A stretch of 64,000 nucleotides of DNA. It comes from Ceriagrion tenellum (taxonomy: Eukaryota > Arthropoda > Insecta > Odonata > Coenagrionidae). Below, piece by piece: positions 1-11,150 of the stretch. The position numbers were made by a program, and so were the translations under genes. Location: the NCBI GenBank assembly GCA_963169105.1, contig OY720641.1:78691496-78755495 (forward strand). The letters run 5' to 3'. Within the stretch, counting starts at the first letter, position 1, and every line of letters starts with the position of its first letter. The notes under the pieces are model-generated. The model was not told the DNA's origin. It did no database searches and worked only from the letters and a program-made list of their open reading frames with translations.

Positions 1-590
1 GGGTAACATATAATTCGTTTCAATTTTATTTACACGTATTACTAATGAGTAAGCGTATGAAACCTTTCACGATAATCTATACGTACATGAAAATCGCTCC
101 GACCACCGTGTGGTTCACGGGGGCAATTACAGTGGCACACGCTATCTATTTTACACCAGATGATAATTTTAAAAATTCCAACTCGAATGTGTTAGGAATA
201 ACTCCTGCTATTGAAAATGTGCGATCTAGCCCTGTGATCGGCAAACTAAATAGTCAACAGAGCCAAATATAAACAGTTCAACGATTAAAATTTCTTTTGA
301 GAGAAAAATATTTTAAACAAACTATTGAGGTGGGCTAATTGTAATTAATTTAATTGGGGTACTCCTATGCTGGCCTTTACTAAAAACATTCTCAATCTGA
401 TTGACGTATGTTTGCAGAGAATGACCTCTTCCAACTTCCCCATCCACACTCGTTTTGTATACTTGTTTCGTCTATATCCTTTCGTCTATACTCTCTATAT
501 GTCAAAACCATCTCAGCAAACCTTTCTGAATCCTTGACACCACATTTTATTTCACTCCAAAACGCTCCCTAAAATTAACTTAATAAAGTA
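1..590. other. AT-rich sequence, nothing recognised
   Basis: I see no coding similarity, RNA fold or repeat boundary here. The 75-residue frame at 45-272 matches nothing I know and is probably chance. Confidence 0.5.
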
Positions 591-625
591 AGATTTGAGG
601 CTTTCCCGGCGTGATATGTCTAATA

Positions 626-809
626 GTTCTATTCGGCAAGTCCACCGGGTGAGAAACTACGTGAGTGCCGACGTTTCGATGGACGAGTTGCCCATCGTTT
701 TCAGGGCAGAAAGGCAGAAAGGATTCTGCCCCAAAAACGATGGACGACTCGGCCGCCGAAACGTCGGCACTCATGTAGTCTCTCGCCCGGTGGACTTCCC
801 GAATAGAAC
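626..809. repeat. Foldback palindrome (MITE-like)
   Basis: The left arm (about 626-702) and right arm (about 731-809) are imperfect reverse complements over nearly 80 bases. Both contain TGCCGACGTTTCG-type sequence and the outer ends GTTCTATTCGG / CCGAATAGAAC. A second inner stem (704-711 with 724-731) closes the loop. The open frames on both strands here are two readings of the same palindrome and are not genes. No clear target duplication was found. The superfamily is unknown. Confidence 0.75.
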
Positions 810-1113
810 TGCTAACTAAATAAACTTTACTTTAAGTTTTAAGTTTTAGTTGAACTATTGGTACGTTGAATAAAACTTGATATCATACTTTATAACGATA
901 TTGATTATGGATAAAATTAAATTCGCGCGCCCGCACGTGGTATTTTCTGGAAGAGCCACAGTGGGCCAAAGAGCAGCATGTGGCTCGCGAGCCGCGGTAT
1001 GCCGTCCACTGATCTAGCCTGTAATCGCCGCTAGAGTATGCCTAACTCCATCTCCTCGTACCTTTTCCGCGAGGGTACAAGAGTCCCTTCATCGGCCAAG
1101 TTGGAGATCAGGG

Positions 1114-1764
1114 TACATCTACATCTAGATCTACGTCATACCTTGCAAGCCACCCAAAGGGTGTGTCGCAGGGGGTGTTTCCACACCAGGCATGCATGAA
1201 TGATTCGGTAGAACACCGAAATTACATCGAAACCCGCGTACCACAAATGCAATGCGCCCATTAAAATCTACTAACCAAGAAATATTCCATCGTCAATCGT
1301 TCCAACATGCAAGGGATACAAAGACTACTACTACAGATTCAAAATATCATGCATATATAAGAACATCAATATTTACATCATGAATTAATTAGAACGTAGA
1401 GGATATAAAAAGAAAGATCTACAATCTAGCTAATCTCATTATTTGCACTATGCATGACGACCATCACAGCTGTTATGGTCCCGAATTGTACGCGGAAAGC
1501 ATGAAATTTTTTACCTATTGGTTCTATAATCTAGCTCTCTGATTTTATTGGCGCGATCCAATCTGCCGTAGTACGAGGGGGTTAATAGTATGTTTTTCAC
1601 GACGTCAGAGAAATGATTTTCCTGAAATTTAGTTAGGAGGTTAAGCCTATAATTTAATCTACGCTGTGATAGCGATTCCCATCCCAATTCTTCTAACACT
1701 CCAGACACACTAGCAAACGTATCGTAACATCGTTTCACAAACCTAGCTCCTCTTCGCTGCACTA
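1114..1764 (-). mobile_element. LINE family B, 5'-truncated copy B1
   Basis: Read on the minus strand, the coding part (1511-1764) gives the end of a LINE ORF2: RRGARFVKRCYD, ELGWESLSQRRLNYRLNLL, LTPSYYGRLDRANKIREL. Then come a 3'UTR and the family hairpin with a degenerate GTAGAT tail at the low-coordinate end. The flanks 1087-1113 and 1766-1794 share ATCGGCCAAGTTGGAGA plus AGGG, a long target-site duplication of about 21-27 bp. The element lacks endonuclease and RT core through 5' truncation, as is usual for target-primed reverse transcription. Confidence 0.9.
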
Positions 1765-1784
1765 GCTCTTCATCGGCCAAGTTG

Positions 1785-2120
1785 GAGAAGAGGGCACAAA
1801 GGAAGGAGAGAGAGAGGAATGGAAAGGGAATGGAAAGGGCGAAGGACGTGGACGTGTGCCCGTTTGTCTCTCTTTTTCTCTCTTGTTTTCCTTCTTTCCA
1901 CTTCGCTCTCCGTGTCATTGGTGGTGAGTGCGTACGGGAGAAGGATGAGGGTTCATGGACCGCCTCGTGGACGCCGCTTTCGAGGGATGAGGAAGAGGGA
2001 GTTCTGGGGAGGGGGAGGTGGAGTGTGGGAAGACTATTTGGGCGCTCGCCTCACAATCAGTGGAGTGGGGGGGGCCAAGAAAAGTGGAGTGGAATCGGGG
2101 GTGAGAGGCTCAATTTAGAC
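1785..2120. other. Purine-skewed, GC-richer island
   Basis: The first half is GGAAGG/GAGAG-rich, followed by a T/C-rich run and a GC-richer segment. Frames of about 100 residues exist on both strands but have low-complexity Arg/Glu/Ser composition and no recognisable domain. I take it as unique noncoding sequence flanking copy B1. Confidence 0.4.
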
Positions 2121-2309
2121 TGAGCGAGATTTTTCCCGAGTCATAGTAGAGACTATTTTCGAATTCTTGATTTCCTCCACATTTAAAAACATGGAGATAA
2201 TATTGTTATTTTAATCCATATTTGTTTTAATGCAGAAGCTTCGCTGGTAATTGTTCGCTTGAAAGATGTTATAAAGAAATCCTTGTAATTTTCCACCAAT
2301 ATTTATTTA

Positions 2310-2345
2310 TGAACTACGCGTTTCGCAGCTTTCTGCATCTTCAGG
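2310..2345 (-). ncRNA. Hammerhead-like ribozyme motif 1
   Basis: On the minus strand: CTGAAGA (2338-2344), one unpaired T, stem GCAG/CTGC with loop AAAG (2325-2336), then GAAA (2321-2324) running into the self-complementary ACGCGT (2316-2321) followed by A. This matches the hammerhead core CUGANGA...GAAA with a palindromic stem III and an NUH-type site. The extra U before stem II departs from the canonical core. Downstream is AATAAATATTGGTGGAAAA, a context shared with the other copies. Whether it cleaves is unknown. Confidence 0.45.
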
Positions 2346-2941
2346 TACAATTGTCTATATGTTATTTATTGATAGTTACGATTGTAACCAACGCTATGAA
2401 GCTAGGGGGTTTGGAGAACAAACTAATTTTTGGGTGGAAAGGCAGGGAAACATTGGTTAGGGGTTTGTAAAAGGGAAATGTTTTCGGAAAGGAGTGGGGA
2501 GAGGTGCGGAAAAAGAGCTCGTTGCAAAGGTTGGTTGACTCTCTGATAATTTCCATTTGCTCCAATGCATCCATCTGTAAACCTTTTGGTGGGACATGTT
2601 GATTTTCGGGTATAAAATCACTTACGTGATTATTATCCAGCAGAACATTTGTAAATTGTGAGTTGAAAAATATTGTTAAATAATATTAATATTAATTATT
2701 GATAATAAGTAAATAAATATTGATTAATGCTGTCAAATTTCTCGTGAAAAATTATACTGTAATGCAACTGAAATTCTCAATGATTACACTCATACAGAGT
2801 GTTTCAGGAGGAAAGTTCGTAACTCCTGGAGGAGGTAAAGCAGGTGATTTTCAGCACTTTTTGTCCTTTTAACATGGGGTCGCTACACCTTAGTTACCGA
2901 GCAATGGCAACGGAATGTCGTGATCAAATTCCTCGAAACAG
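2346..2941. other. Mostly unassigned AT-rich sequence
   Basis: No gene seen. A stretch at about 2785-2935 (GAGTGTTTCAGGAGGAAAG) looks like the body of an interspersed repeat of unknown class and directly abuts the tail of the next LINE. Confidence 0.35.
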
Positions 2942-3596
2942 TACATCTACGTAATACCCTGCGAGCCACCACGAGGGTGTGTGGCATGGGGGAAAAGATC
3001 ACCAAACATGCACTATTGACATGCGACTAGGATATTTAATGGAGACATGCTAGATAATAGGGTCACATGCAGCTAGATGGTTAGTATCTACATTATAAGA
3101 AAGGGATTATTGGTTGTCATTACATGCATCATTCGCTACAGACTACTCTAACTATATTTCACCTACCTATCCCTTTGCTACGCTGCCTATTGCTCTCTCT
3201 TATGGTACGCGGGAAAAATTACATTTTAAATCTATCGGTACGACAATCTATCTCTCTAATCTTGTTAATCTGATCAAACCTAGCTTAACACGCAGGGGTT
3301 CTCAATATATATCTAACGTCATCTGTGAACAAATCGGTTTCCAATTTACTTAAAAGGTTTAACCTAAATTTTAACCTGCGTTCTGATAGCAATTCCCATC
3401 CTAGTTCTTCTATTAAACTCGTAACACTTATACAATTATCATAACGGCCTTTAACAAACCTAGCGGATCTCCTTTGCACACGCTCTAATTCTTTTATCAT
3501 ACCTTCCTCGCACGGATCCCATATACTAGCGGCATATTCTGAGGCCTTACCAGTGTAAAATAGCTTCTTTCTCGTACTTTCTCATCGCATTTGCCA
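2942..3596 (-). mobile_element. LINE family A copy A1, 3' fragment
   Basis: The minus strand carries the family A ORF2 end at about 3205-3500 (KELERVQRRSARFVKGRYDN, LIEELGWELLSERRLKFRLN), with frame damage. The 3'UTR and tail hairpin follow at 2950-2990, beginning at TACATCTACG. The 5' end stops in the segment upstream of the RT thumb (about 3596). No intact protein. Confidence 0.9.
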
Positions 3597-4150
3597 TGAA
3601 TAAGGCAAAATTATCAGATAGTCTTTCACCTGGTTAGTAATCAGATAAGAGTAACCTTAAGGTTAATCCACCGCAAGGAATAGTTACCCGTCGATAATAA
3701 GTAATCAATTACATCGAATCAATTACAAATGGGTCGAATGCATCGTTTTTGAACCGGCCCATATGGATTTATTTAAAAATACTGATTAGGTGCGTGTGCG
3801 AACTGTGATGTATAATATGTTCGTTTTATGGGCTCGATATTATCGCTTGTGACTTTGAGATACGTTGGTGCTTGGGAGAAGCATCTGTTGCAAAATTTAA
3901 GTTATGGTTCTTGCCATTTGACATTACATCATTGAATAAAATTACTTTCCGCTGGTTTGGATGTAGTGACATGATTTTGCACTTGCAATATGAATTCAGC
4001 GAAGCGCGTATGAAAACTATGTGTTGACAAATACATTTCGTTGCCGAGGTGATAACTTATATCCAAATCATTCCAACTCTTATCTCCACGGAAAGGAAAA
4101 ACATTACCACGTTTACCTGCGTAGTTTTCATTTAAAATAGTTCATTTTTG
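3597..4150. other. No gene seen
   Basis: AT-rich sequence without coding similarity or repeat structure that I can recognise. Confidence 0.45.
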
Positions 4151-4151
4151 C

Positions 4152-4365
4152 AAGTCGGCCCCGGTGGCGGCGAGGTAAATCCTCGCCAGCTAAACTGAGG
4201 GTTGCGGGTTCGGGTCCCGCCTGGGTGGGTTTTTCACCACCCAGGGCATGGATGTGTGTCAGATTCTTTTCGCCCGGTCCCTGAAAAACCAGTTGATAGG
4301 CTTAAGCTTTTAGGATTCCAGGAACATGCGGGCCAACAAGAAACGTCGGAAAGCAAAAAAATATA
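4152..4365 (+). mobile_element. tRNA-derived SINE, copy S1
   Basis: The head begins GGCCCCGGTGGCGGCGAGG (A-box-like). At about 4205-4222 it has a B-box-like arm GCGGGTTCGGGTCCCGC whose stem GCGGG/CCCGC is perfect. It continues into a non-tRNA body and an A-rich end near 4357-4380. A similar head occurs reversed at 13438-13629. The D and anticodon arms do not fold properly, so it is not a functional tRNA gene. Confidence 0.7.
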
Positions 4366-4439
4366 TTTAAAAAAAACCTTTGAGAACGTGCCAAAATTAC
4401 GGATTATTCCAGTGTATCGTCATCGATTTACATAAACTA

Positions 4440-6190
4440 TTTACCTCAAAATTTACCAATCTATCATTTATAATTCATCAACTGGATGACAAGTGTGTAA
4501 TAAGCATAATTATCTATTGCTTTAATAGGCGTGACTGAATCCTTCGACCTGAAATGCTAACAGAGATGTCGCTGATGTTAAGGCGTAGTACCGTCCATGT
4601 TGGATAATTCTATACTTCCATCTTAAGCCCGCTTGATTAGTTGCCAATGACATTATCCAGCCTAATTTAAATATATTATTCATGATGAAATATGTTATTA
4701 TGCAAGTTCGAAAGAAAGTAACTGGCGACAGTTCACAAATAAAATGCCACCAAATGTTTATTGAAAATAATTGGATCATTATTTCGCTTAATTTTTCCCT
4801 GTAATGGATTCTGCCAACACCAGTTAACATAATTACCTGGCTAATGAAGTCATTTTCACGTTAATTTGCTTCTGATCAACGAAAAATCGAATAAAAAATT
4901 TTGTTAACCTATAGTACCTGCTGTGTTAATACGACCAATCTGTAACTAGCATCTCTTGAAAATACTCAACGTTTAAAAGCTGGTATTTTTTTAGGAAGAG
5001 CCCATGCCTAAGTAATATCAATGCGCTCACTATCACGATAGAAAATTTACGTAATTTAACCCGCCGTGATTAGCTATTACTCTTCCAGAATGTCGTTCAA
5101 ATCCATTCGCGAATTATTCTTGAGTGATCATTCCGTTTGTAAAACGGTGTGGGATTAATTTTGAGCCTTTTTATCTATCCCTCTCTTGCGGTTTGTGCTC
5201 TGAATTTCAACGAGATAGAAGGGGAACGGTGACCCCACCTCGAGTGATTAAAAATTGATGGTATATTAGGCGAGGAAAGGCGAAGCATTTTAGTCAAGGT
5301 CAAAGTGGCTAAAAAAGTGTAATGATTTTAAATTTATCCTACAGCTATGATAATGCAGTACGGTGCCAACTCTACTGCTCTTATGGGCAGATGAGTTTTT
5401 GAAAATGATTAGTCACCGTAAATATAAATACATAGTAATAAAACCCGTCATACATTATGAAACTTTATGTAATTTAAATTCTGTCAATGATATTTAAATG
5501 TATTATTAATTATTTTGTATTGTTATAAAGAAGCTCTAAATTGATTTCCCAACATATTCCTCCATTAGTACTTACAAATGGACCATTTTAAATATTCAAT
5601 TCTGTTAATTGCCTATTAAGCGAATTTTCATCCATCGTAGACGCGTCTAAAACCTCACTAACTTATCCGTCAATCGATTCGTTCATAAATCCTGGTGTAA
5701 CATTATAATTCTGTGTTATATTTAATGAAAAATTGGATAGTGCCAACCAATATAATACCACAGCCTAATTATCTGTATTATCGTTATCCATTTAAACACG
5801 TACGTTTCTTTCTTTCTTATGAGCGTCCTGGATTCCCGGGCTCTGTCTCGCTCAGGATGTGCTTTCCTCCAGTCAAAAGCTATTCATCATTCCAAGTTAG
5901 TCCGTTATCGGCCATTATTTTCCATATTTGCGCATGAGAGTCGTGATTAACTTTTTTGTTTGTCGTCAAGAGGACGGGTGGACAAAAACGCAGCATTTTG
6001 AGTAATTTTATCAATATTATATTCAATTTATCACGATTTCGAGCGGCGAATAACATTCGCGATAAATAATTACAATGTTTGATACGTTATCTTTTGCAAG
6101 CAATAATAACCTTTTCGACCAATGTACAATATGGGTAACAACAAGATTCTTGAACTTTGTTGTTATCTATGGTGGCCATTCATTTTTTTC
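4440..6190. other. Long unassigned AT-rich stretch
   Basis: Frames at 4522-4830 (-) and 5713-5937 (+) have no recognisable domain. No repeat tail, tRNA-like box or long palindrome was found. Confidence 0.4.
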
Positions 6191-6199
6191 AATCACATA

Positions 6200-6232
6200 C
6201 AACGTTTCGCGAAATACATTGGCATCTTCAGG
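6200..6232 (-). ncRNA. Hammerhead-like motif 2 (weak)
   Basis: On the minus strand CTGAAGA (6225-6231) + T, a spacer with only a 2-bp GC/GC stem, GAAA (6205-6208), and the palindrome AACGTT (6201-6206). Same order as motif 1, but stem II is poor, so it may be inactive. Confidence 0.3.
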
Positions 6233-6378
6233 GCTTTGAAACACGAAACAAGCACGAGACGAAACGCGGAACACGAGACATACAGCTAGGTATATAATTA
6301 TATGGAAATTAACACTAATGTTGAGGAATCGAGATTTTACCTGCAATTGAGCTTAATATTGAAGAACAACCATTGTAA

Positions 6379-6566
6379 ACATCTACTATCCGCAAAGAGT
6401 TATGTGGTAAAACAACAATTAAATTAACACAAACCATTCCAATTTATTTCCCATTACCTTGTACGTTTGTATACATCTACTATCCGCAAAGAGGTTTGTG
6501 GTAAAACAACAATTAAATTAACACAAACCATTCAAATTTATTTCCCATTCCCTTGTACGTTTGTCA
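6379..6566. repeat. Tandem duplication, 94-bp unit x2
   Basis: The unit starting ACATCTACTATCCGC at 6379 repeats at 6473 with only a few substitutions. No coding frame spans it. Confidence 0.85.
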
Positions 6567-6869
6567 TTACTTCGTACGCCCAGTATTTCTGAAATAATTT
6601 TGCAAAAGAATAAAGCTTGTATGTGAATACGTAAAACCACAATACGTGTTTTTCCCAATACAAATTCTCAGAAAGACTGACAGACCCACTGACTGATAGA
6701 GAAACCTTGCTTTTTATATTACCTTATGAAAAAGAATGGGCTGAAAAACACGGATTCGTCAGGAACATGCGAATTGATGGCACCAACCCGTGTATTGAAT
6801 AGTCCGATGAATGCAAAATTTACGTCCCAATTTAGGGAACCGTCTCTGATATCTAGAGTTTGGGTAGGA

Positions 6870-7200
6870 AAATACATACATACGCACATACATATCACGC
6901 CGTTCCCTTCCGGGGTAGGAACAGTCACTAGGTTTCACCCATAAATACATATTTGTACTCCTAACTCTGCTTCAATTATTTCCTCCATACTGACCTATCC
7001 TTGCAAACCTCTTTTGTCTCATATACCCCCATACACAGGTTCATACTCGCCTCTTCTTTTTAAGACTCCTCATATTCCGCCTCCTAAGGATTTCCTCAAC
7101 CACAACTTTCTCGGCCTACCGCTGCCTCTCGCACCATTTATTTTACTCTTATATATCTGTTTGGTTATTCGACTCTCATCCATTCTCTCAACATAGTGCT
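6870..7200 (-). mobile_element. LINE type G, 3' fragment
   Basis: The reverse complement resembles the + strand copy at 32920-33405. It has the CATACATACATAC tail at 6872-6894, then CGTTCCCTTCCGGGGTAGG, and further in the region encoding the LINE C-terminus (Lys/Arg-rich, GKPRK-like). It is frame-damaged. The TATG-type microsatellite tail differs from the GTAGAT tail of families A-E. Confidence 0.7.
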
Positions 7201-7689
7201 CAAGAGTAGCTATCAGGAAGTAAGAGGACTATCATTGAATAGGAAAGGGTGGAGAGCAGTGGTCAAATGATCTTTGGATTGATGACCGGTGATAATGTTA
7301 CTCTTTTACTAAAAAAAACCATAAAAATTGCTTTTCTGCTACCCTTCGTTCTTGAGTTGTGAGCGTGCGAAAAAATATAGTTGCATTATTTGTATTTGTT
7401 AGATCGCCGTGATGCCCTTCCCCCCTTTAACCACTGCCTTCCACGGAACCTACTGCGAAATAATACTAGGTAAAAGAGACTTGGATAGGAAAAAACGTTA
7501 TACAGTTAAATTTATTGCTATCAAAAGTGAATAAAATAAAGTTTTTCAGCAAACACCTGATTCTGCAAGTAAAAATGAAACCTTTGCGCGCCACAATTCA
7601 ACTTTATTAAATTCATGATTTGTGTAATCATAAATCTAAAGGCCGAGGTCTAATTGATATGCTACTGTTGGAATGCAATAGGTAATACC
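7201..7689. other. No gene seen
   Basis: Unassigned AT-rich sequence between two LINE fragments. Confidence 0.4.
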
Positions 7690-8503
7690 TAATGTTTTGT
7701 GGGAAACACACATACAAAACATATGAGGCACAGCAATAAAGAAACAAGCTTTTCTCAAGCGTATAATAGGAAGGTCCTAGCCCAAAAAATTAAAATCAAG
7801 ATGTTACTTCGCTCTGGTAAGGTCACACCTCGAATACGCAAAGAGCACGGTCATAGAATATACGCCAAAAGGATTTGGGACCCTGGTCGTAAAGATTTAA
7901 CCAAAAAAATTAATAAAATACAAAGAAAAGCTGCGCGCTTCTTTAAAAACTGCCACGAGCGAGCATATAATCTCACAACTTTTATAGGTATTAAGGTGGG
8001 AGCCCATAGAGACTCGGAGGCTACACAGTAGGCTTGGCTTTCTTGAGAAATTTAGAACTGGTTTGTTTCAGAGTGACCCAGAGAATATTATAATAACCCC
8101 TCACTGAATCTCTAGGCCTGACAGGGGCGATACAATAAGAACTGGAACATCATCAGAGCATGAAAGAATATTGCCGAACAGATAAGAACAAAAGTCGTTC
8201 TTTCCGCGCACAAGAAGCGACCACAGTAACCTCTTGAAAATGACGCTATTGCGTTGAAACCGGTCGAGGATGATAAACCGTGAGGAAAATTACTAAGTTA
8301 CTTTATTCCAGCCATGGAAAATTTCCACAAAGTAATCCCGTCGACGATTAATTTTATGACCACAATAAACACTGAGCTCCACTAAATACACTCTTATAAT
8401 ACACGTCACCATTTCACCTCCCAAAACTTAATCACATCTTTATGCGTCTGGTGCCCTAACGCCCCCTGCCACACGCCCATGCGGCGGCTCGCAGGATAGT
8501 ATG
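7690..8503 (+). mobile_element. LINE family D copy D1, 3' fragment
   Basis: The frame 7699-8031 contains the ORF2 C-terminal signature RIWDPGRKDL, INKIQRKAARFFKN, LTTFIGIKVG. The reading frame is then lost, although similarity continues (FFPRT-type region near 8200). The 3' end at about 8461-8498 carries the family hairpin with a G-C pair in the inner stem (ACGCCC/GGCGG). The N-terminal part of the frame before about 7850 matches nothing and may be flank. Decayed, RT core missing. Confidence 0.8.
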
Positions 8504-9174
8504 TAAACGTTGACAAAAACCCTGGGTTTATTTCAGTATTAATTGAAACGTGGTCGTAGACATTTCTTATATGCGTGATTTATAGTTTAAAGATAATTTC
8601 CTTTAGCCATTTCATGTACCCAATATAAGAAATGCGTAACATTCAATATGGTACCTAATCGGCTTTGTATAGCAACGGGTGTGACTCATATCTGTAGATA
8701 GAATTTAATACGTTTGAATACATGTGATTGTACAATTGTTCTAGGACTTTCCAGAGTACATAAGCAGTCGAACTTTTGTGGACAAACATCATGTTCATTA
8801 TTACTATGAATATATATTTATTCACATCTAATTATTCATAGATATTCACATCATTAATTTTCAATCTTTATTCTTTTCTACATCCGTTTTCAGTTTCATC
8901 AGTAAATTTATGGGGTCCAAATACAGCGCCCACAGATTTTATTGTAGTTGGACACAGAACTGGTTGTTTGCCGAAAAACATTGTTTTTATTACTAATTAG
9001 AGCATTTTATTAAGCAATTTAATCTTTTCTTTATAAATTCTCGTTTTACTATGTATTATTTTTAAGTTTTATCATCATCAATCACTTTTAATGATAATCT
9101 AACTTAACAATACATCTGCGATTTATACAATTCTTCTTAGTACGTCTGCGATTTATGCAATTCTTCTTAGTACG
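8504..9174. other. Unassigned; short 30-bp duplication
   Basis: No gene. At about 9118-9177 the unit CGATTTATACAATTCTTC... occurs twice in tandem, immediately before the next LINE tail. Confidence 0.45.
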
Positions 9175-9847
9175 TCTACATCTAAGTCTACGTCTACGTA
9201 ATACCCTGCGAGCCATTACGAGGGCGTGTGGCAGGGGGTGAAGATCACCAAACATGCACTATTGACATGCAACTAGGATACTTATTGGAGACATGCTAGA
9301 TAAAAGGGTCACATGCAGCTAGGTGGTTAGTATCTACATAATATGAAATGGATTATTGGTTGTTATTACATGCATCATGCACTACAGACTACTCTTACTA
9401 TATTTCACCTACCTATCCCTTTGCTACGCTTCCTACTGTTCTCTCTTATAGTACCTACGCGGGAAAAATGACATTTTAAATCTATCGGTAGGGCAATCTA
9501 TCTCTCTAATCTTGTTAATATGATCAAACCTAGCATAATACGCTGGAGTTCTCAGTATATATATAACGTCATCTGTGAACAAATCGGTTTCGAATTTACT
9601 TAAAATATTTAACCTAAATTTTAACCTGCGTTCCGATAGTAATTCCCATCCTAGTTCTTCTATTAAACTCGTAACACACATACAATTATCATAAGGGTCT
9701 TGAACAAACCTAGCGGATCTCCATTGCACATGCTCTAATTCTTTTATCAAACCTTCCTCGTACGGATCCCATATACTAGCGGCATATTCTAAATGAGGTC
9801 TGACAAGTGTAAAATAGCTTCTTTCTCGTACTCTCTCATCGCATTTG
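9175..9847 (-). mobile_element. LINE family A copy A2, 3' fragment
   Basis: The minus-strand frame 9433-9750 encodes the ORF2 end (MIKELEHVQWRSARFVQ, RTPAYYARFDHINKIREID, FKMSFFPR). It ends in a shifted frame where PRTIREN is expected. The tail hairpin is at about 9205-9240. 5'-truncated. Confidence 0.92.
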
Positions 9848-10032
9848 TTCGATGCAAATAAATTGGTAACTTGTATTTGGGAGGCTTAGTAACGTTACGT
9901 TAGTAGACGAGGGGCGCCATAATTGACATTTCATCCTTCGAATACAAACGTATAGTTGATTAATTACCGTCAGTATTAAATGATTAATGTATTCCTACCA
10001 GATGTGGGCTTATGGACATGGTTTCAGAGCTC

Positions 10033-11150
10033 CATGTCATCGAATAGTTAGTTAAATTTGGTTACTATATTTGACATAGACAAACTGCTCATTCTCAAGA
10101 AAACTTTTGAGTGTTTCATTTGTCAGTAATTGTCGTATTTCAAATTTATAATTGCATTGTCACCAATATTGTGTCATCAGGAAGTAGGTTGGGGGAAACA
10201 CATCACGGAAATAACTAGTTTAGCAAACCGTAGATTAGGATTCGTAAAAAGAGTTATAGGCAAATGCGATGAGAGAGTAAGAGAAAGAAGTTATTTTGCA
10301 CTTGTCAGGCCTCATTTAGAATATGCCGCTAGTATATGGGATCCGTACGAGCAAGGTATGATAAAAAGGAATTAGAGCGTGTGCAATGGAGATCCGCTAC
10401 GTTTGTTCAAGGCCGTTATGATAATTGTATAAGTGTTACGAGTTTAATAGAAGAACTAGGATGGAAATTACTATCAGGACGCAGGTTAAAATTTAGGTTA
10501 AACCTTTTAAGTAAATTCGAAACCGATTTGTTCACAGATGACGTTAGATATATATTGAGAACCCCTGCGTATTATGCTAGGTTTGATCATTTTAACAAGA
10601 TTAGAGAGATAGATTGTCGTACCGATAGATTTAAAATGTCATTTTTCCCGCGTACCATAAGAGAGAACAATAGGCAGCGTAGCAAAGGGATAGGTAGGTG
10701 AAATATAGTTAGAGTAGTCTGTAGTGCATGATGCATGTAATAACAGCCAATAATCCCTTTCTTATTATGCAGATACTAACCACCTAACTGCATGTGACCC
10801 TGTTCTCTAGCATGTCTCCCTTAAATATCCTACTTGCATGGCAATAGTGCATGTTTGGTGATCTTCACCCCCTGCCACACACCCTCGTGGTGTCTCGCAG
10901 GGTATTTCGTAGATGTAGATGTAGGTTAAATTTTAATTACTGGCCCAGTTCGGGATTTTACTCTTCCCAACCTGGGCCAGTAATTAAAATTTTACCTACT
11001 TCCTTATGACACAATATTGGTGGCAATGCAATCATACATTTAAACAGCGTCAATTACTGACAAATTTCACACTCAAAGGTTTCCTTGAGAATGAGCGGTT
11101 GGTCTATGTCAAACATGGTAACCAAATTTAACTAACTTTTCGATGACTTG
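10033..11150. repeat. Long-arm foldback element split by a LINE
   Basis: The left arm (10033-10190, continuing 10928-10948) and right arm (10972-11150) are reverse complements, both containing the ACACAATATTGGTG-type segment and the inner arm TTTTAATTACTGGCCCAG. The loop is 10949-10971. The LINE at 10191-10920 interrupts the left arm and is flanked by the duplicated GTAGGTT. Removing it gives a continuous hairpin of about 180-bp arms. Superfamily unknown; no transposase. Confidence 0.85.
10191..10920 (+). mobile_element. LINE family A copy A3, inserted in a foldback
   Basis: Begins GGGGGAAACACATCACGG (the WGKHI region after the RT core), with KRVIGKCDERVRERSYF and LVRPHLEYAASIWDPYE in frame 10130-10375. 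A frameshift leads to frame 10336-10701, which runs to the usual end FFPRTIRENNRQRSKGIGR. The 3'UTR and hairpin (10870-10902) end at 10920. The target duplication GTAGGTT is at 10184-10190 and 10921-10927. No RT catalytic region. Confidence 0.93.

Noticed and set aside
640..700. Hammerhead-like core in the 626-809 palindrome
   Set aside because: GATGG/CCATC followed by GAAACGTC is present, but the preceding CTGAAAA lacks the required G of CUGANGA.
595..819. Overlapping open frames on both strands (64 and 74 residues)
   Set aside because: They are two readings of a palindrome and mirror one another; no domain.
3114..3353. Plus-strand frame of 79 residues (also 24156-24350 minus)
   Set aside because: Antisense shadow of the family A ORF2 C-terminus and 3'UTR.
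9118..9177. CRISPR-like direct repeats
   Set aside because: Only two adjacent copies with no spacers, in an animal genome; a simple tandem duplication.
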